Assembly (NCBI GenBank): GCA_025451235.1
Contig: JANWKT010000008.1
Location: forward strand, 248,001-312,000
Length of the DNA stretch: 64,000 nucleotides
DNA from: Flavobacteriales bacterium
GTDB lineage: Bacteria; Bacteroidota; Bacteroidia; CAIKAF01
Direction of reading: 5' to 3'
The notes under the pieces were generated by a model, which saw only the letters and a list, made by a program, of their open reading frames with translations, ran no database searches and was not told the origin of the DNA. The position numbers and the translations under genes were made by a program. This document shows, one piece after another, positions 17,433-24,797 of this stretch; position 1 is the stretch's first letter; the number at the start of each line of letters is the position of its first letter.

Positions 17433-18548
17433 TTATTCTACCCAATCAGCAACAAACAAATTCGTATTCCTGGTCCCTCCATTGTTACGGTTGCTGCTGA
17501 ACAAGATCTTTTTTCCATCAGGGGAGAACATCGGAAAAGCATCAAATACCGGATCAAAAGTAATTTGTTCCAATCCGCTACCATCCAGGTTGATCATCCA
17601 TAAGTTGAACATAAACTCTTTAGGTGATTGATGGTTACTTGAGAAAATGATCTTATTTCCCGAAGGATGAAAGAAAGGGGCCCAGTTGGCTTTACCTAGC
17701 TTGGTAATTTGCTTTTTATCCGATCCATCTACGTTACAAACAAAAATTTCCATGTCGCTGGGTTCAACCAAATGTTTTTTCAACAGGTCTTTGTATTTGG
17801 CCACCGAGGTATCAGCGGTAGGACGGCTGGCTCTGTATACAATTTTAGTGCCATCGGGTGAGAAAAAGGCACCCCCGTCATAACCCAATTCATTGGTAAT
17901 TTGTTTTACATCACTTCCATCAATATTCATGGTATATAATTCCAAGTCCCCGCTTCGGTCGCTGGTAAATACAATTTTATCTCCTTTGGGACTTACGGTT
18001 GCTTCAGCATCATATCCTTTTTTATTGGTAAGCTGGCTCACGATCTCTCCCTTCAAATTGCTTACATAAATATCCATGGTTTCGTATACCGGCCAATAAT
18101 AAGCACCTTTTTTTCTTTCGGGAGTTGGGGGGCATTCATCCCCTGCCTTATGCGTACTTGCGTACAATATCAACGAATCGCCTGGTAAAAAATAAGAACA
18201 GGTGGTCCTTCCTTTTCCGGTAGAGATCAAAGTAGGCTCCTTATCCATCATATTACCATCGGCCAGGGTAAACATATAGATCTGGTCGCAAAGAACATTG
18301 TCGGCTTTATTGGTATACTGAAAGCAGAATTTAGTACCATCAAAACTCCAATAAGCTTCTGCATTATCTCCGCCGTTGGTTAGCATTTTAATATTAGCCA
18401 AATGCTTTTCCTGCTCATACCTGCATGTATCTATCACCGTTTCGGTTTTGGTGCTATCCTTTCCATTTTCTTTTGAATTGTTTTTCTTGCCCCCACAACT
18501 GGCCAAAATAAATCCTAATAAGCATAAGATCAGAGTACTATATTTCAT
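17433..18548 (-). CDS. TolB-like PD40 beta-propeller lipoprotein
   Basis: A 371-residue lipoprotein. The ATG at 18548 gives a proper lipoprotein signal, MKYSTLILCLLGFILASCGG, with the lipidated Cys at about residue 18. The mature part holds at least five PD40/WD40-like repeats, for example SPKGDKIVFTSDRSGDLELY, SPDGTKIVYRAS, PSGNKIIFSSN and SPDGKKILFSSNRN, with LDGSGLEQIT-type linkers. The fold resembles the TolB propeller, a protein-interaction platform. An upstream in-frame start would spoil the lipobox position. Anchoring to the outer membrane is likely but not decided by the sequence. Confidence 0.88.
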   Translation of the reverse strand: MKYSTLILCLLGFILASCGGKKNNSKENGKDSTKTETVIDTCRYEQEKHLANIKMLTNGGDNAEAYWSFDGTKFCFQYTNKADNVLCDQIYMFTLADGNMMDKEPTLISTGKGRTTCSYFLPGDSLILYASTHKAGDECPPTPERKKGAYYWPVYETMDIYVSNLKGEIVSQLTNKKGYDAEATVSPKGDKIVFTSDRSGDLELYTMNIDGSDVKQITNELGYDGGAFFSPDGTKIVYRASRPTADTSVAKYKDLLKKHLVEPSDMEIFVCNVDGSDKKQITKLGKANWAPFFHPSGNKIIFSSNHQSPKEFMFNLWMINLDGSGLEQITFDPVFDAFPMFSPDGKKILFSSNRNNGGTRNTNLFVADWVE

Positions 18549-18655
18549 CTTTTCTAAAATTTGCAGCAAATATAATCAACTCAACAGCCTATCAGGTTCC
18601 TGGTATGCATTTTCACCTGTTTTAGGTATTGGTTAGGACACAAGATAAAGGACTT

Positions 18656-18692
18656 AAGACTTAGGACTTTTATATCATAAGTCCTATGTCTT
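18656..18692 (+). terminator. Terminator-like hairpin between divergent genes
   Basis: AAGACTTAGGACTT (18656-18669) pairs with AAGTCCTATGTCTT (18679-18692) with one mismatch, and a T run follows. Both flanking genes point away from it, so its use is unclear; similar word-repeat DNA occurs elsewhere between genes. Confidence 0.45.
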
Positions 18693-18752
18693 TTTTATTG
18701 GGCATTTCCCACAAGCCCATCCTTGGGTGTTCCGCTCTACCCCTTTCTCCAG

Positions 18753-18912
18753 CCAATAAGTAACCCTAGGCTGCAAAAGAGCTCATGGCCACTCGCTTTT
18801 TGCAACTCAAGGGTTACTAATGCCTGGGGCTGTGGGGTGCCACCTGCCTGCCTATGCGTTAGCTTTCACCTTGACAGGCAGGCTTCACCCCAGGCCATGC
18901 CCAGGTTATTGG
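18753..18912. ncRNA. Candidate structured element (possible three-way junction)
   Basis: A closing helix CCAATAA/TTATTGG (18753-18759 with 18906-18912) encloses two arms. Arm one is GTAACCC/GGGTTAC (18760-18766 with 18811-18817), extended by GCAAAAGAG with CTCGCTTTTTGC. Arm two is GCCTGGGG/CCCCAGGC (18822-18829 with 18888-18895), with an inner GCCTGCCT/AGGCAGGC helix (18846-18853 with 18876-18883). The inner core is shared with the palindromic insertions in the array genes. It may be a small RNA or a non-autonomous palindromic element; transcription is not shown. Confidence 0.4.
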
Positions 18913-19044
18913 TCGAATTTGTTATAAAACCCCCAATTCCTCCATCTTAAAATCCCGACCCGAACCGCCTCATGCTTAGCCGAGGCGGTGAGAGCATGAG
19001 TTCTTAATGCAAATAGGAACAACACGAATAATCCTAAATTTTCT

Positions 19045-19052
19045 TACCTTTG
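19045..19052 (+). promoter_or_regulatory. Predicted -7 box of the fatty acid hydroxylase gene
   Basis: TACCTTTG matches TAnnTTTG exactly, 19 bases before the ATG at 19072. Confidence 0.55.
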
Positions 19053-19071
19053 CATTAAACAAAATTCTTCT

Positions 19072-19725
19072 ATGCAAGAGAATGTATCAACGCAGGAAGC
19101 TCCAGTAAAAAAGAAACTCTTTGTTTCTCATAAGGATGAGTCGGTAAGAATGTTCAAAAGCAACTTTATGGACCTTTTTTCCAGGACCCCGTTTTGGGTT
19201 CCCCTGGCGATGTATGTGCCTGTAATGATTGTCTTGGGCTACCGTTCAATCGCAGTTTTACACAATGAATGGTATCTGTTTGCAGGTCTCTTTGTAGGCG
19301 GCATTTTTATATGGTCGGCGCTGGAATATTTATTGCATAGGTTCGTATTCCATTATCATCCAACCAGCGAAGCAGGCAAACGATTCATGTTCATCATGCA
19401 TGGTGTACATCATGATTATCCAAACGATAGTTTAAGATTAGTAATGCCACCGAGCCTTTCATTGCCTTTAGCAGCCTTCTTTTATTTACTCACCTGGCTA
19501 ATTGGCGGAGCTCAGTACGGGGAAAGTGTATTTGCAGGAATGGTGATGGGGTATTTATTGTATGATGAGTTACACTATGCCACCCACCATGCTACCTGGC
19601 AGTGGGGATGGTTTCAGAGGCTTAAAAAATACCATATGAAACACCATTACAATGATCCTGAAAGAGGATTTGGTGTAAGCAGCCCGTTCTGGGACAATGT
19701 ATTCCGTAGTAAATTCAAAGCATAA
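19072..19725 (+). CDS. Fatty acid hydroxylase superfamily membrane protein (FA2H/Scs7-like)
   Basis: A 217-residue integral membrane di-iron oxygenase of the fatty acid hydroxylase/sterol desaturase superfamily. Histidine clusters that would bind two irons are present in order: HRFVFHYH, HGVHHDYP, ELHYATHH and HMKHHYND. Four hydrophobic segments surround them. The closest match by eye is the fatty acid 2-hydroxylase group without its cytochrome b5 domain; such enzymes hydroxylate acyl chains of sphingolipids or ceramides, which some Bacteroidota make. Own promoter upstream and strong terminator downstream indicate a single-gene unit. Confidence 0.88.
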   Translation: MQENVSTQEAPVKKKLFVSHKDESVRMFKSNFMDLFSRTPFWVPLAMYVPVMIVLGYRSIAVLHNEWYLFAGLFVGGIFIWSALEYLLHRFVFHYHPTSEAGKRFMFIMHGVHHDYPNDSLRLVMPPSLSLPLAAFFYLLTWLIGGAQYGESVFAGMVMGYLLYDELHYATHHATWQWGWFQRLKKYHMKHHYNDPERGFGVSSPFWDNVFRSKFKA

Positions 19726-19740
19726 CAATATATATCATAA

Positions 19741-19768
19741 AAAAAGGCTCCGGAAGGAGCCTTTTTTT
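19741..19768. terminator. Bidirectional terminator
   Basis: AAAAAGGCTCC and GGAGCCTTTTT form a perfect 11-bp stem around a GGAA tetraloop. It ends the hydroxylase gene and, on the minus strand, the eight-gene array that stops at 19787. Confidence 0.92.
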
Positions 19769-19786
19769 ATGCATTTAGTTTTTTTA

Positions 19787-20542
19787 TTATCCCCATTGAC
19801 CAAGGATCATATACCTTTCTTCTTTTTTCTTTTTGCGAAGATAGATAACGGTGAGTTTATTCAGACAAATTTCCAAATGGGTTTCTGTAGTTTGATCTTC
19901 ATATTCGTGTAAAGCGGATTGAATGAACACCCTTGAGCCATTTTCGGTATTGTATTCCAACTCAAAATCAATCCGGCCCAGGCTGTCGGTGAATCCGCTA
20001 AACCCCATTACTTCCACTTTTACATATTGCAATGGTTTCTTCGTATCGGCATCTACGAGTCGAAAACTAAATTTCGATTTCTGCGTTACGGTTGATTTAG
20101 CGGTGTCGGCATTTACAGCATTCACGGTTGCTTTTTCTGTGGTTGGAATGAGTTGTTCGGTATTTACCCGGTTCTCCGTTCCAACCCTTAAAATAGACTG
20201 GCTTTTAGGCATCAATATGTTTGACTGACCAGGAGTTTGAGAATAACCGGTAGAAACCTGCAACATTCCGGCAACAATCGCAGCGGCAATCGCATTCCAA
20301 TATTTTTTGCTGGCTTGTTGAACCTGTTGCACCTGGTAGATCATTCCCATTTGTTTTTGATCGAACATCCCACAACTATACTTTCCGCTTTGCAGCATTT
20401 GTAAAAGCTCCTGATTGCTCATGTTGGAGAAATCATGGATGATATGGTTGCATGAGTTGCAATAACGGGCATCACCCAATGGTGTCATCTCATCCCATTT
20501 TTGGGAGCATGGTTTTTTAATATCTAATTTTTTATCGGCCAT
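19787..20542 (-). CDS. Four-cysteine-domain membrane protein, array member 8 (last)
   Basis: A 251-residue member of the paralogous array. Cytoplasmic N-terminal domain with C12, C28-x2-C31 (ARYCNSCN) and C57 (YSCGMF), DFSNM at 37-41, a charged stretch, one hydrophobic helix (about 82-98, AIAAAIVAGMLQV), then a periplasmic part with MPKSQSILR and a transthyretin/CarboxypepD-regulatory-like domain (FRLVDADTKKPLQYVKVEVMGFSGFTDSLGRIDF). It diverges most from members 4-7 in the cysteine domain (RYCNSC instead of RHCxxC). The ATG at 20542 is chosen by alignment of MADKKLDI with the paralogues, five bases after the upstream stop. A terminator follows. Function unknown. Confidence 0.82.
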   Translation of the reverse strand: MADKKLDIKKPCSQKWDEMTPLGDARYCNSCNHIIHDFSNMSNQELLQMLQSGKYSCGMFDQKQMGMIYQVQQVQQASKKYWNAIAAAIVAGMLQVSTGYSQTPGQSNILMPKSQSILRVGTENRVNTEQLIPTTEKATVNAVNADTAKSTVTQKSKFSFRLVDADTKKPLQYVKVEVMGFSGFTDSLGRIDFELEYNTENGSRVFIQSALHEYEDQTTETHLEICLNKLTVIYLRKKKKEERYMILGQWG

Positions 20543-20547
20543 CGTTT

Positions 20548-21297
20548 TTACATATAATAAAGTCCACCCCATCCCCCATGTTTTCTTCCGCTCTTGTATT
20601 TTGTTCTGTTTAATATTACCACACGGGTTTTATTCAGAATATTTTCCAGCCTCACTTTAATGGTTTTGGCTTTATAATAACCACCCCATTTGCTTTTATA
20701 TTCCGAATGGGCCACTTTGATCGTGATCATCTGGTCGAGCCGAACGTTTTTGGGTAATTCGTAAATAAATAACCCGTTCTCATCAGTAGTAGCAGTAATT
20801 TCCAGGTCTTCAATGAGGATCTGGATATCTTTTAAACCTTTTTTCGTTTCACCATGTATTACTTCAACTACAAACTTGTTGGTCTTTTCTTTGATTTTTT
20901 CTACCGGTTTTTCTACTTGCACTTCCTCTCCATCCCGAATGATCGAAGTACTTTTATTGATCAACCGATGAGTATTCGTGGTGGTAGGTGTTTGAGAATA
21001 GGAGGTGGAGACCTGGAACATACCGGCCACAATAGAAGCTGCAATGGCTACCCAGTATTTTTTTCTTTCCTTCCTGGTTTCTTCGAAGTAATACATTTTT
21101 TCAAGCTGTTCACCGGTAAACCTTCCGCAATGGTATTTTCCGCTTGATATGGTCTTGATCAATTCGGCATCCGTCATTTTTCTAAAATCGATCACAATGG
21201 AATCGCATTTGGTGCAATGTCTTCCTTCTCCCTTCGGTAGCATTTTGCTTAATTTCTCCGGGCAATGTTCATGGATAGTGATTTTTTTTAATGCCAT
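20548..21297 (-). CDS. Four-cysteine-domain membrane protein, array member 7
   Basis: A 249-residue paralogue. N-terminal domain cysteines C12, C28, C31 (GRHCTKC) and C57 (YHCGRF), with IVIDFRKMTDAEL between them. A basic run (RKERKK, 75-80) precedes the single membrane helix (about 81-97, YWVAIAASIVAGMFQV), which places the cysteine domain in the cytoplasm by the positive-inside rule. Periplasmic part: NKSTSIIRDGEE, then a beta-rich transthyretin-like domain (VIHGETKKGLKDIQILIEDLE, TDENGLFIYELP). This copy lacks the 21-bp palindromic insertion found in the next two, so it shows the ancestral joint. Five bases separate it from member 6. Confidence 0.83.
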   Translation of the reverse strand: MALKKITIHEHCPEKLSKMLPKGEGRHCTKCDSIVIDFRKMTDAELIKTISSGKYHCGRFTGEQLEKMYYFEETRKERKKYWVAIAASIVAGMFQVSTSYSQTPTTTNTHRLINKSTSIIRDGEEVQVEKPVEKIKEKTNKFVVEVIHGETKKGLKDIQILIEDLEITATTDENGLFIYELPKNVRLDQMITIKVAHSEYKSKWGGYYKAKTIKVRLENILNKTRVVILNRTKYKSGRKHGGWGGLYYM

Positions 21298-21302
21298 AGT
21301 AT

Positions 21303-22082
21303 TTAATTATAATATTTACCAACCAAATAAGTACGACGTGGTCTTTTTCTTTTTTTAGGATTCAATAAAATGATTTTCTCTTCATTGATCAATTTTTTCA
21401 ACTTGATCTTAATGGTTTTTGATTTATACCGACCTTTATGGCGTTTATATAAATGAGAATTTTTTCTGAAAATATTGTGATAAACCTTGATCGTGATCAC
21501 TTGATCCAGGTCCCAACTTTTATCGGGAAAAATGGTGAGTACTCCATCGGCTCCTGAGTTACTATCAATATTCAGGTCCTCGATAACAATGGATATGCCT
21601 CCTATCCCTTTTTTGGTCTCCGCATGTTGTATCACCAGGTTGATTTCATCCTTTACTTCTTCTTTTACTAATGGAGCACTGGGTGATTCCGGCTGATCGT
21701 TTCTTTCTATGGACGTACTCTTATGGATGAGTTGATGTGTGGTAGTGGTGGGAGTTTGCGAATACGAACTTGATACCTGGAACATACCGGCTACGATGGA
21801 TGCGGCAATAGCCATCCAATATTTTTTTCCCTGCCTTGCCGGCAGGCAGGTTTCCTTCCTGCTTTCTTCTATATAATATAATTTTTCAAGCTGCTCATTG
21901 CTGAATTTTCCACATTCATATTTTTTACTGGCAACCGTTTTGATCAACTCTTCATCCGTCATTTTACTAAAGTCGATCACAATAGAATTACATTTATCGC
22001 AATAACGGCCTTTACCCTTAGGCACCATCCTGCTGAATTTTTCAGAACAAGGATCAGGAATGGTAATTCTTTTATATGCCAT
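21303..22082 (-). CDS. Four-cysteine-domain membrane protein, array member 6 (with palindromic insertion)
   Basis: A 259-residue paralogue, closest to member 5. C12, C28, C31 (GRYCDKCN) and C57 (YECGKF) form the N-terminal domain; the helix lies at about 88-104 (YWMAIAASIVAGMFQV); the outside part has HKSTSIERND and a transthyretin-like domain (HAETKKGIGGISIVIEDLN, LTIFPDKSWDLDQ). Between the cysteine domain and the helix, TCLPARQG replaces the single Arg of member 7. This extra seven residues is encoded by a near-palindromic 21-bp insertion (21830-21850), not by a domain. It keeps the frame, so the product is probably functional. Confidence 0.83.
   Translation of the reverse strand: MAYKRITIPDPCSEKFSRMVPKGKGRYCDKCNSIVIDFSKMTDEELIKTVASKKYECGKFSNEQLEKLYYIEESRKETCLPARQGKKYWMAIAASIVAGMFQVSSSYSQTPTTTTHQLIHKSTSIERNDQPESPSAPLVKEEVKDEINLVIQHAETKKGIGGISIVIEDLNIDSNSGADGVLTIFPDKSWDLDQVITIKVYHNIFRKNSHLYKRHKGRYKSKTIKIKLKKLINEEKIILLNPKKRKRPRRTYLVGKYYN
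21830..21850. repeat. 21-bp palindromic insertion inside array member 6
   Basis: The insert reads CCTGCCTTGCC followed by GGCAGGCAGG, a palindrome with one bulged T. Aligning flanking DNA with member 7 (seven T, then C, then TTTCCTTCCT) shows a clean 21-base addition in frame, coding CLPARQG on the minus strand. An identical copy lies at 22619-22639. Confidence 0.85.
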
Positions 22083-22091
22083 AGTGGTTGG

Positions 22092-22871
22092 TTAAATATA
22101 CCTGCCCATGATGTAATTGCGCTTGGGCATTCTAAATTTTTTCAGGTTCAACAGGATTATCTTTTCTTCATTGATCAGTTTTTTTAATTTGATCCGAATG
22201 GTTTTTGCTTTATAATGCCCCTTCCCATAATGCTTATATGAACGAGATCCTTTTGAAGCAGGGTGGTCCACCTTGATGGTAATGACCTGGTTCAGGTCCC
22301 AGTTTTTATCTGGGGAAATGGTCAACACACCTTCTGCTCCCGATATACTATCAATATTTAAATCATCAATAATGATGGAGATACCAGGAATTCCTTTTCT
22401 TGATACCGCACTTTGTATCACCAGGTTGATCTCATCCTGGACCTCTTCTTTTACTACCGGTGCTGTAGGTGTTTCAGGATCGTCATTCCTTTCGATGGAT
22501 GTACTTTTATGGATGAGTGGATGGGTAGTTGTACCAGTGGGGATTTGGGAATACGAACCAGATACCTGGAACATGCCGGCCACAATAGATGCTGCAATGG
22601 CCATCCAATATTTTTTTCCCTGCCTTGCCGGCAGGCAGGTTTCCTTCCTCGTTTCTTCTATATAGTATAATTTTTCCAGCTGCTCATTGCTGAACTTTCC
22701 ACATTCGTATTTTTTGCTCTCAACTGTTTTGATCAACTCCTCATCACTCATTTTACTAAAGTCGATCACGATGGAACCGCAGGTATCACAATGGCGTCCT
22801 TTACCTTCAGGTAGCATCTGGCTCCATTTCTGCTGGCAAGGATCGGGGATATGTATTTTTTTATAGGTCAT
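22092..22871 (-). CDS. Four-cysteine-domain membrane protein, array member 5 (with palindromic insertion)
   Basis: A 259-residue paralogue nearly identical to member 6 over its first 110 residues. C12, C28, C31 (GRHCDTCG) and C57 (YECGKF); helix at about 88-104; periplasmic HKSTSIERND and a transthyretin-like domain (SAVSRKGIPGISIIIDDLN). It carries the same in-frame CLPARQG insertion at the same site. The ATG at 22871 (MTYKKIHIPDPC) is chosen by alignment. It begins four bases after the stop of member 4. The pair 5/6 probably arose by duplication after the insertion event, or has been homogenised by gene conversion. Confidence 0.83.
   Translation of the reverse strand: MTYKKIHIPDPCQQKWSQMLPEGKGRHCDTCGSIVIDFSKMSDEELIKTVESKKYECGKFSNEQLEKLYYIEETRKETCLPARQGKKYWMAIAASIVAGMFQVSGSYSQIPTGTTTHPLIHKSTSIERNDDPETPTAPVVKEEVQDEINLVIQSAVSRKGIPGISIIIDDLNIDSISGAEGVLTISPDKNWDLNQVITIKVDHPASKGSRSYKHYGKGHYKAKTIRIKLKKLINEEKIILLNLKKFRMPKRNYIMGRYI
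22619..22639. repeat. 21-bp palindromic insertion inside array member 5
   Basis: Identical in sequence and codon phase to the insert at 21830-21850, again adding CLPARQG on the minus strand between cysteine domain and membrane helix. The core GCCTGCC/GGCAGGC also occurs in the intergenic element near 18846-18883. Confidence 0.85.
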
Positions 22872-22875
22872 TTTT

Positions 22876-23286
22876 TTAAAAACTAGGACAGCCATCTATC
22901 ACCCAACGACTGCGGATAAGCCGAATGGTTTTGCTGTCATGTTCTTTCAAACGTATAGAAAGGGTTGTTAAATGATATTTATAATGAACAAATTCTACCG
23001 TTACCTTTTCATACTCCATTAAATCATCCTTGATCTCAAACGAAACCATTCCAAGGCTATCGGAAGTTAATTCAAGGTTGAATTCTTTTATTCGCACTTG
23101 AACATTTTTAATTGGAAATTTATGTTTGGCGTTGATAAGTGTTAGCGTAAATGTTTTTGAGGGTCCACCTGTTTTCTTTACCTCATTCTCGGTTCTGCTC
23201 ACCAATCGGTGGGTCCTGTTTTGACCATAGCTTGAAAATATAAATCCGCATAGAAGAATGACAAGAAGGGTAAGGCCTTTTTTCAT
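22876..23286 (-). CDS. Secreted transthyretin-like protein lacking the cysteine domain, array member 4
   Basis: A 136-residue protein with a cleavable signal peptide (MKKGLTLLVILLCGFIFSSYGQ) in place of the cysteine domain and anchor. The mature part aligns with the outer domain of the neighbours: FTLTLINAKHKFPIKNVQVRIKEFN, then LTSDSLGMVSFEI and VTVEFVHYKYHL, ending in SKTIRLIRSR. It appears to be a soluble periplasmic version of the same output domain, either a truncation product that acquired a signal peptide or a dedicated partner or competitor of the membrane forms. Lies within the same operon, four bases before member 5. Confidence 0.78.
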   Translation of the reverse strand: MKKGLTLLVILLCGFIFSSYGQNRTHRLVSRTENEVKKTGGPSKTFTLTLINAKHKFPIKNVQVRIKEFNLELTSDSLGMVSFEIKDDLMEYEKVTVEFVHYKYHLTTLSIRLKEHDSKTIRLIRSRWVIDGCPSF

Positions 23287-23342
23287 AAGCTAAATTTACC
23301 ACAATTTAGGAGTTAGGAACCTAAAATGCAACACCCTAAATG

Positions 23343-24065
23343 TTAATTCGGTTCTATATAAATCTCCCCTCCGTCTACCCATTGATTCGGATCATTGTAC
23401 CAGATTTCCACCTGGTAGAAAGGTGTCTTTGTAAAGGTTTTTAGGTCCACCACATGGTGGAAATAGTAATAACCATCAGCCATTACCTCTACCTGTACAT
23501 ACTCAGGTATTTGACCAGAAAGTACCGTAAATGAGCAATCGCCCTTTTTGTTGGTTGTATGCGACCAGACCCCACTGATTTTTAGCTGGGCATTGGATAC
23601 TGGTTTTTTAGTTTGACCATCTACCACTTTTACTTTGATGGTCACCAAACTGTCTTCGTTGGTTTTTTGTTCTGGGACAGTCTTGTTTTTAGTTGTTTGA
23701 TGATCTCTTAAAATGGAAGTTGATTTGGGTTGTACCGCAGTGATGGTTTGTTGCGCCTGCAAATGGGAGGGCATACATTGAAAAACTCCGGCTACCAGCA
23801 TAGCTGCTATCGATGGCCAATGAAATATTTTTTTTCTCTTGGGAGCATGCAAGATCATGGTCCTGCCCAATTGTGATTGATTGAAATGTCCGCAAACATT
23901 TTTATGTGTCAATAAATATTGGATCACTTGTTCATCCGTCATGGTCGTAAAATCCACCACCGTCTTATCACATTGGGAGCAATGACGGCCACCCTTTTCT
24001 GCCTGACTCATATTTTGCCATCCAAATGTGCAGGGATTCCCCAGGGTTACTTTATATTTTTTCAT
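23343..24065 (-). CDS. Four-cysteine-domain membrane protein, array member 3
   Basis: A 240-residue paralogue of a second subtype. C12, C29, C32 (GGRHCSQCD) and the CG of NVCGHF; VVDFTTMTDEQ between; basic PKRKK before the helix (about 82-97, WPSIAAMLVAGVFQCM). Outside it has QPKSTSILRDH and a transthyretin-like domain (VVDGQTKKPVSNAQLKISG, TNKKGDCSFTVLSGQIP, VQVEVMADGYYYFHHV). Members 1-3 share WPxIAAML in the helix and end in IYIE/ISIE/IVAID-like tails, which sets them apart from members 5-8. Spacing to member 4 is 56 bases, the largest gap in the operon. Confidence 0.82.
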   Translation of the reverse strand: MKKYKVTLGNPCTFGWQNMSQAEKGGRHCSQCDKTVVDFTTMTDEQVIQYLLTHKNVCGHFNQSQLGRTMILHAPKRKKIFHWPSIAAMLVAGVFQCMPSHLQAQQTITAVQPKSTSILRDHQTTKNKTVPEQKTNEDSLVTIKVKVVDGQTKKPVSNAQLKISGVWSHTTNKKGDCSFTVLSGQIPEYVQVEVMADGYYYFHHVVDLKTFTKTPFYQVEIWYNDPNQWVDGGEIYIEPN

Positions 24066-24075
24066 GGCCTATGTA

Positions 24076-24786
24076 CTAACGAGTTTCTTCAATGCTGATA
24101 TCTCCTCTCAGCATATATTCTTCTCTTACCGTCATCAACACTTCTATTTTTTTTGATTGGAGGATCTTATTTTTCTGGATCTGCATGGATTGATAATTAT
24201 ATCCACTGGCGGTAATCTGTACCTGAACCAATTCAGGGATTTTTCCTTCGGCTATACTAAATGTGATCTTCCCATTTTTATCACTGGTAAAGGTTCCAAT
24301 CTGATCGATGGTTACCGATGCATCTACAATAGGGGTCTTCCCTTCTTTCGCAATGATCTTGATCGTATATGTGATTAAGCTGTCTTTACCGGGCTCAGTC
24401 TTTGTTTCTTTGGGAGTTTCATTATTCCGTTCAATGGAAAGAGAACTGGAGTGCAAAGTAACATTCGTATTGGTTTGGGCAGATCCTGTTAATGGCATTA
24501 GGTGGAATATTCCAGCCACCAACATGGCAGCTATGGCGGGCCATTTGATATGTTTTTGCGGGATGATATAACGGATGGGTTTTTCAATCTGCGTATTGAA
24601 AAAGTTTCCACAAACTTTTTTCCCATGATGCTTTAACATCACATCGATGATCTCCTGGTCCTTCATTTTAGAAAAATCGATGACCACCTTATTGCATGAG
24701 GCACAATGCTTGCCTTTGTCGGTTTGAGTCATCCGGTCCCAATTTTCAGTGCAGGGTTTGGGAATACTTATTTTGTATGTTTTCAT
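24076..24786 (-). CDS. Four-cysteine-domain membrane protein, array member 2
   Basis: A 236-residue paralogue. C12, C28, C31 (GKHCASCN) and C59 (KVCGNF), with VVIDFSKMKDQEI between; helix at about 79-95 (WPAIAAMLVAGIFHLM). Outside: HSSSLSIERNNE and a transthyretin-like domain (IIAKEGKTPIVDASVTIDQIG, TSDKNGKITFSIAEGKIP, VQITASGYNYQSMQI). Gap of ten bases to member 3, eleven to member 1. The conserved RHC/KHC-x2-C pair and the distant CG suggest metal or disulfide chemistry in the cytosolic domain, by inference only. Confidence 0.82.
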   Translation of the reverse strand: MKTYKISIPKPCTENWDRMTQTDKGKHCASCNKVVIDFSKMKDQEIIDVMLKHHGKKVCGNFFNTQIEKPIRYIIPQKHIKWPAIAAMLVAGIFHLMPLTGSAQTNTNVTLHSSSLSIERNNETPKETKTEPGKDSLITYTIKIIAKEGKTPIVDASVTIDQIGTFTSDKNGKITFSIAEGKIPELVQVQITASGYNYQSMQIQKNKILQSKKIEVLMTVREEYMLRGDISIEETR

Positions 24787-24797
24787 AGTCCGTTACA

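Larger units (their letters stand above)
18549..19071. other. Divergent intergenic region rich in structured repeats
   Basis: About 520 bases with no credible gene. From left to right it holds a terminator-like hairpin (18656-18692), a GC-rich three-way-junction-like element (18753-18912), two overlapping alternative helices (18964-18971 with 18982-18989, and 18969-18976 with 18993-19000), and the promoter of the fatty acid hydroxylase gene. The plus-strand frame 18723-18950 follows the palindromes and looks spurious. Confidence 0.6.

Noticed and set aside
18723-18950. Plus-strand open frame before the fatty acid hydroxylase gene
   Set aside because: It runs through the inverted-repeat element and lacks protein-like composition.
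21830-22639. CLPARQG peptide as a cysteine-containing functional motif
   Set aside because: The DNA shows a clean palindromic insertion absent from the sister gene, so the residues are a by-product of the insertion.
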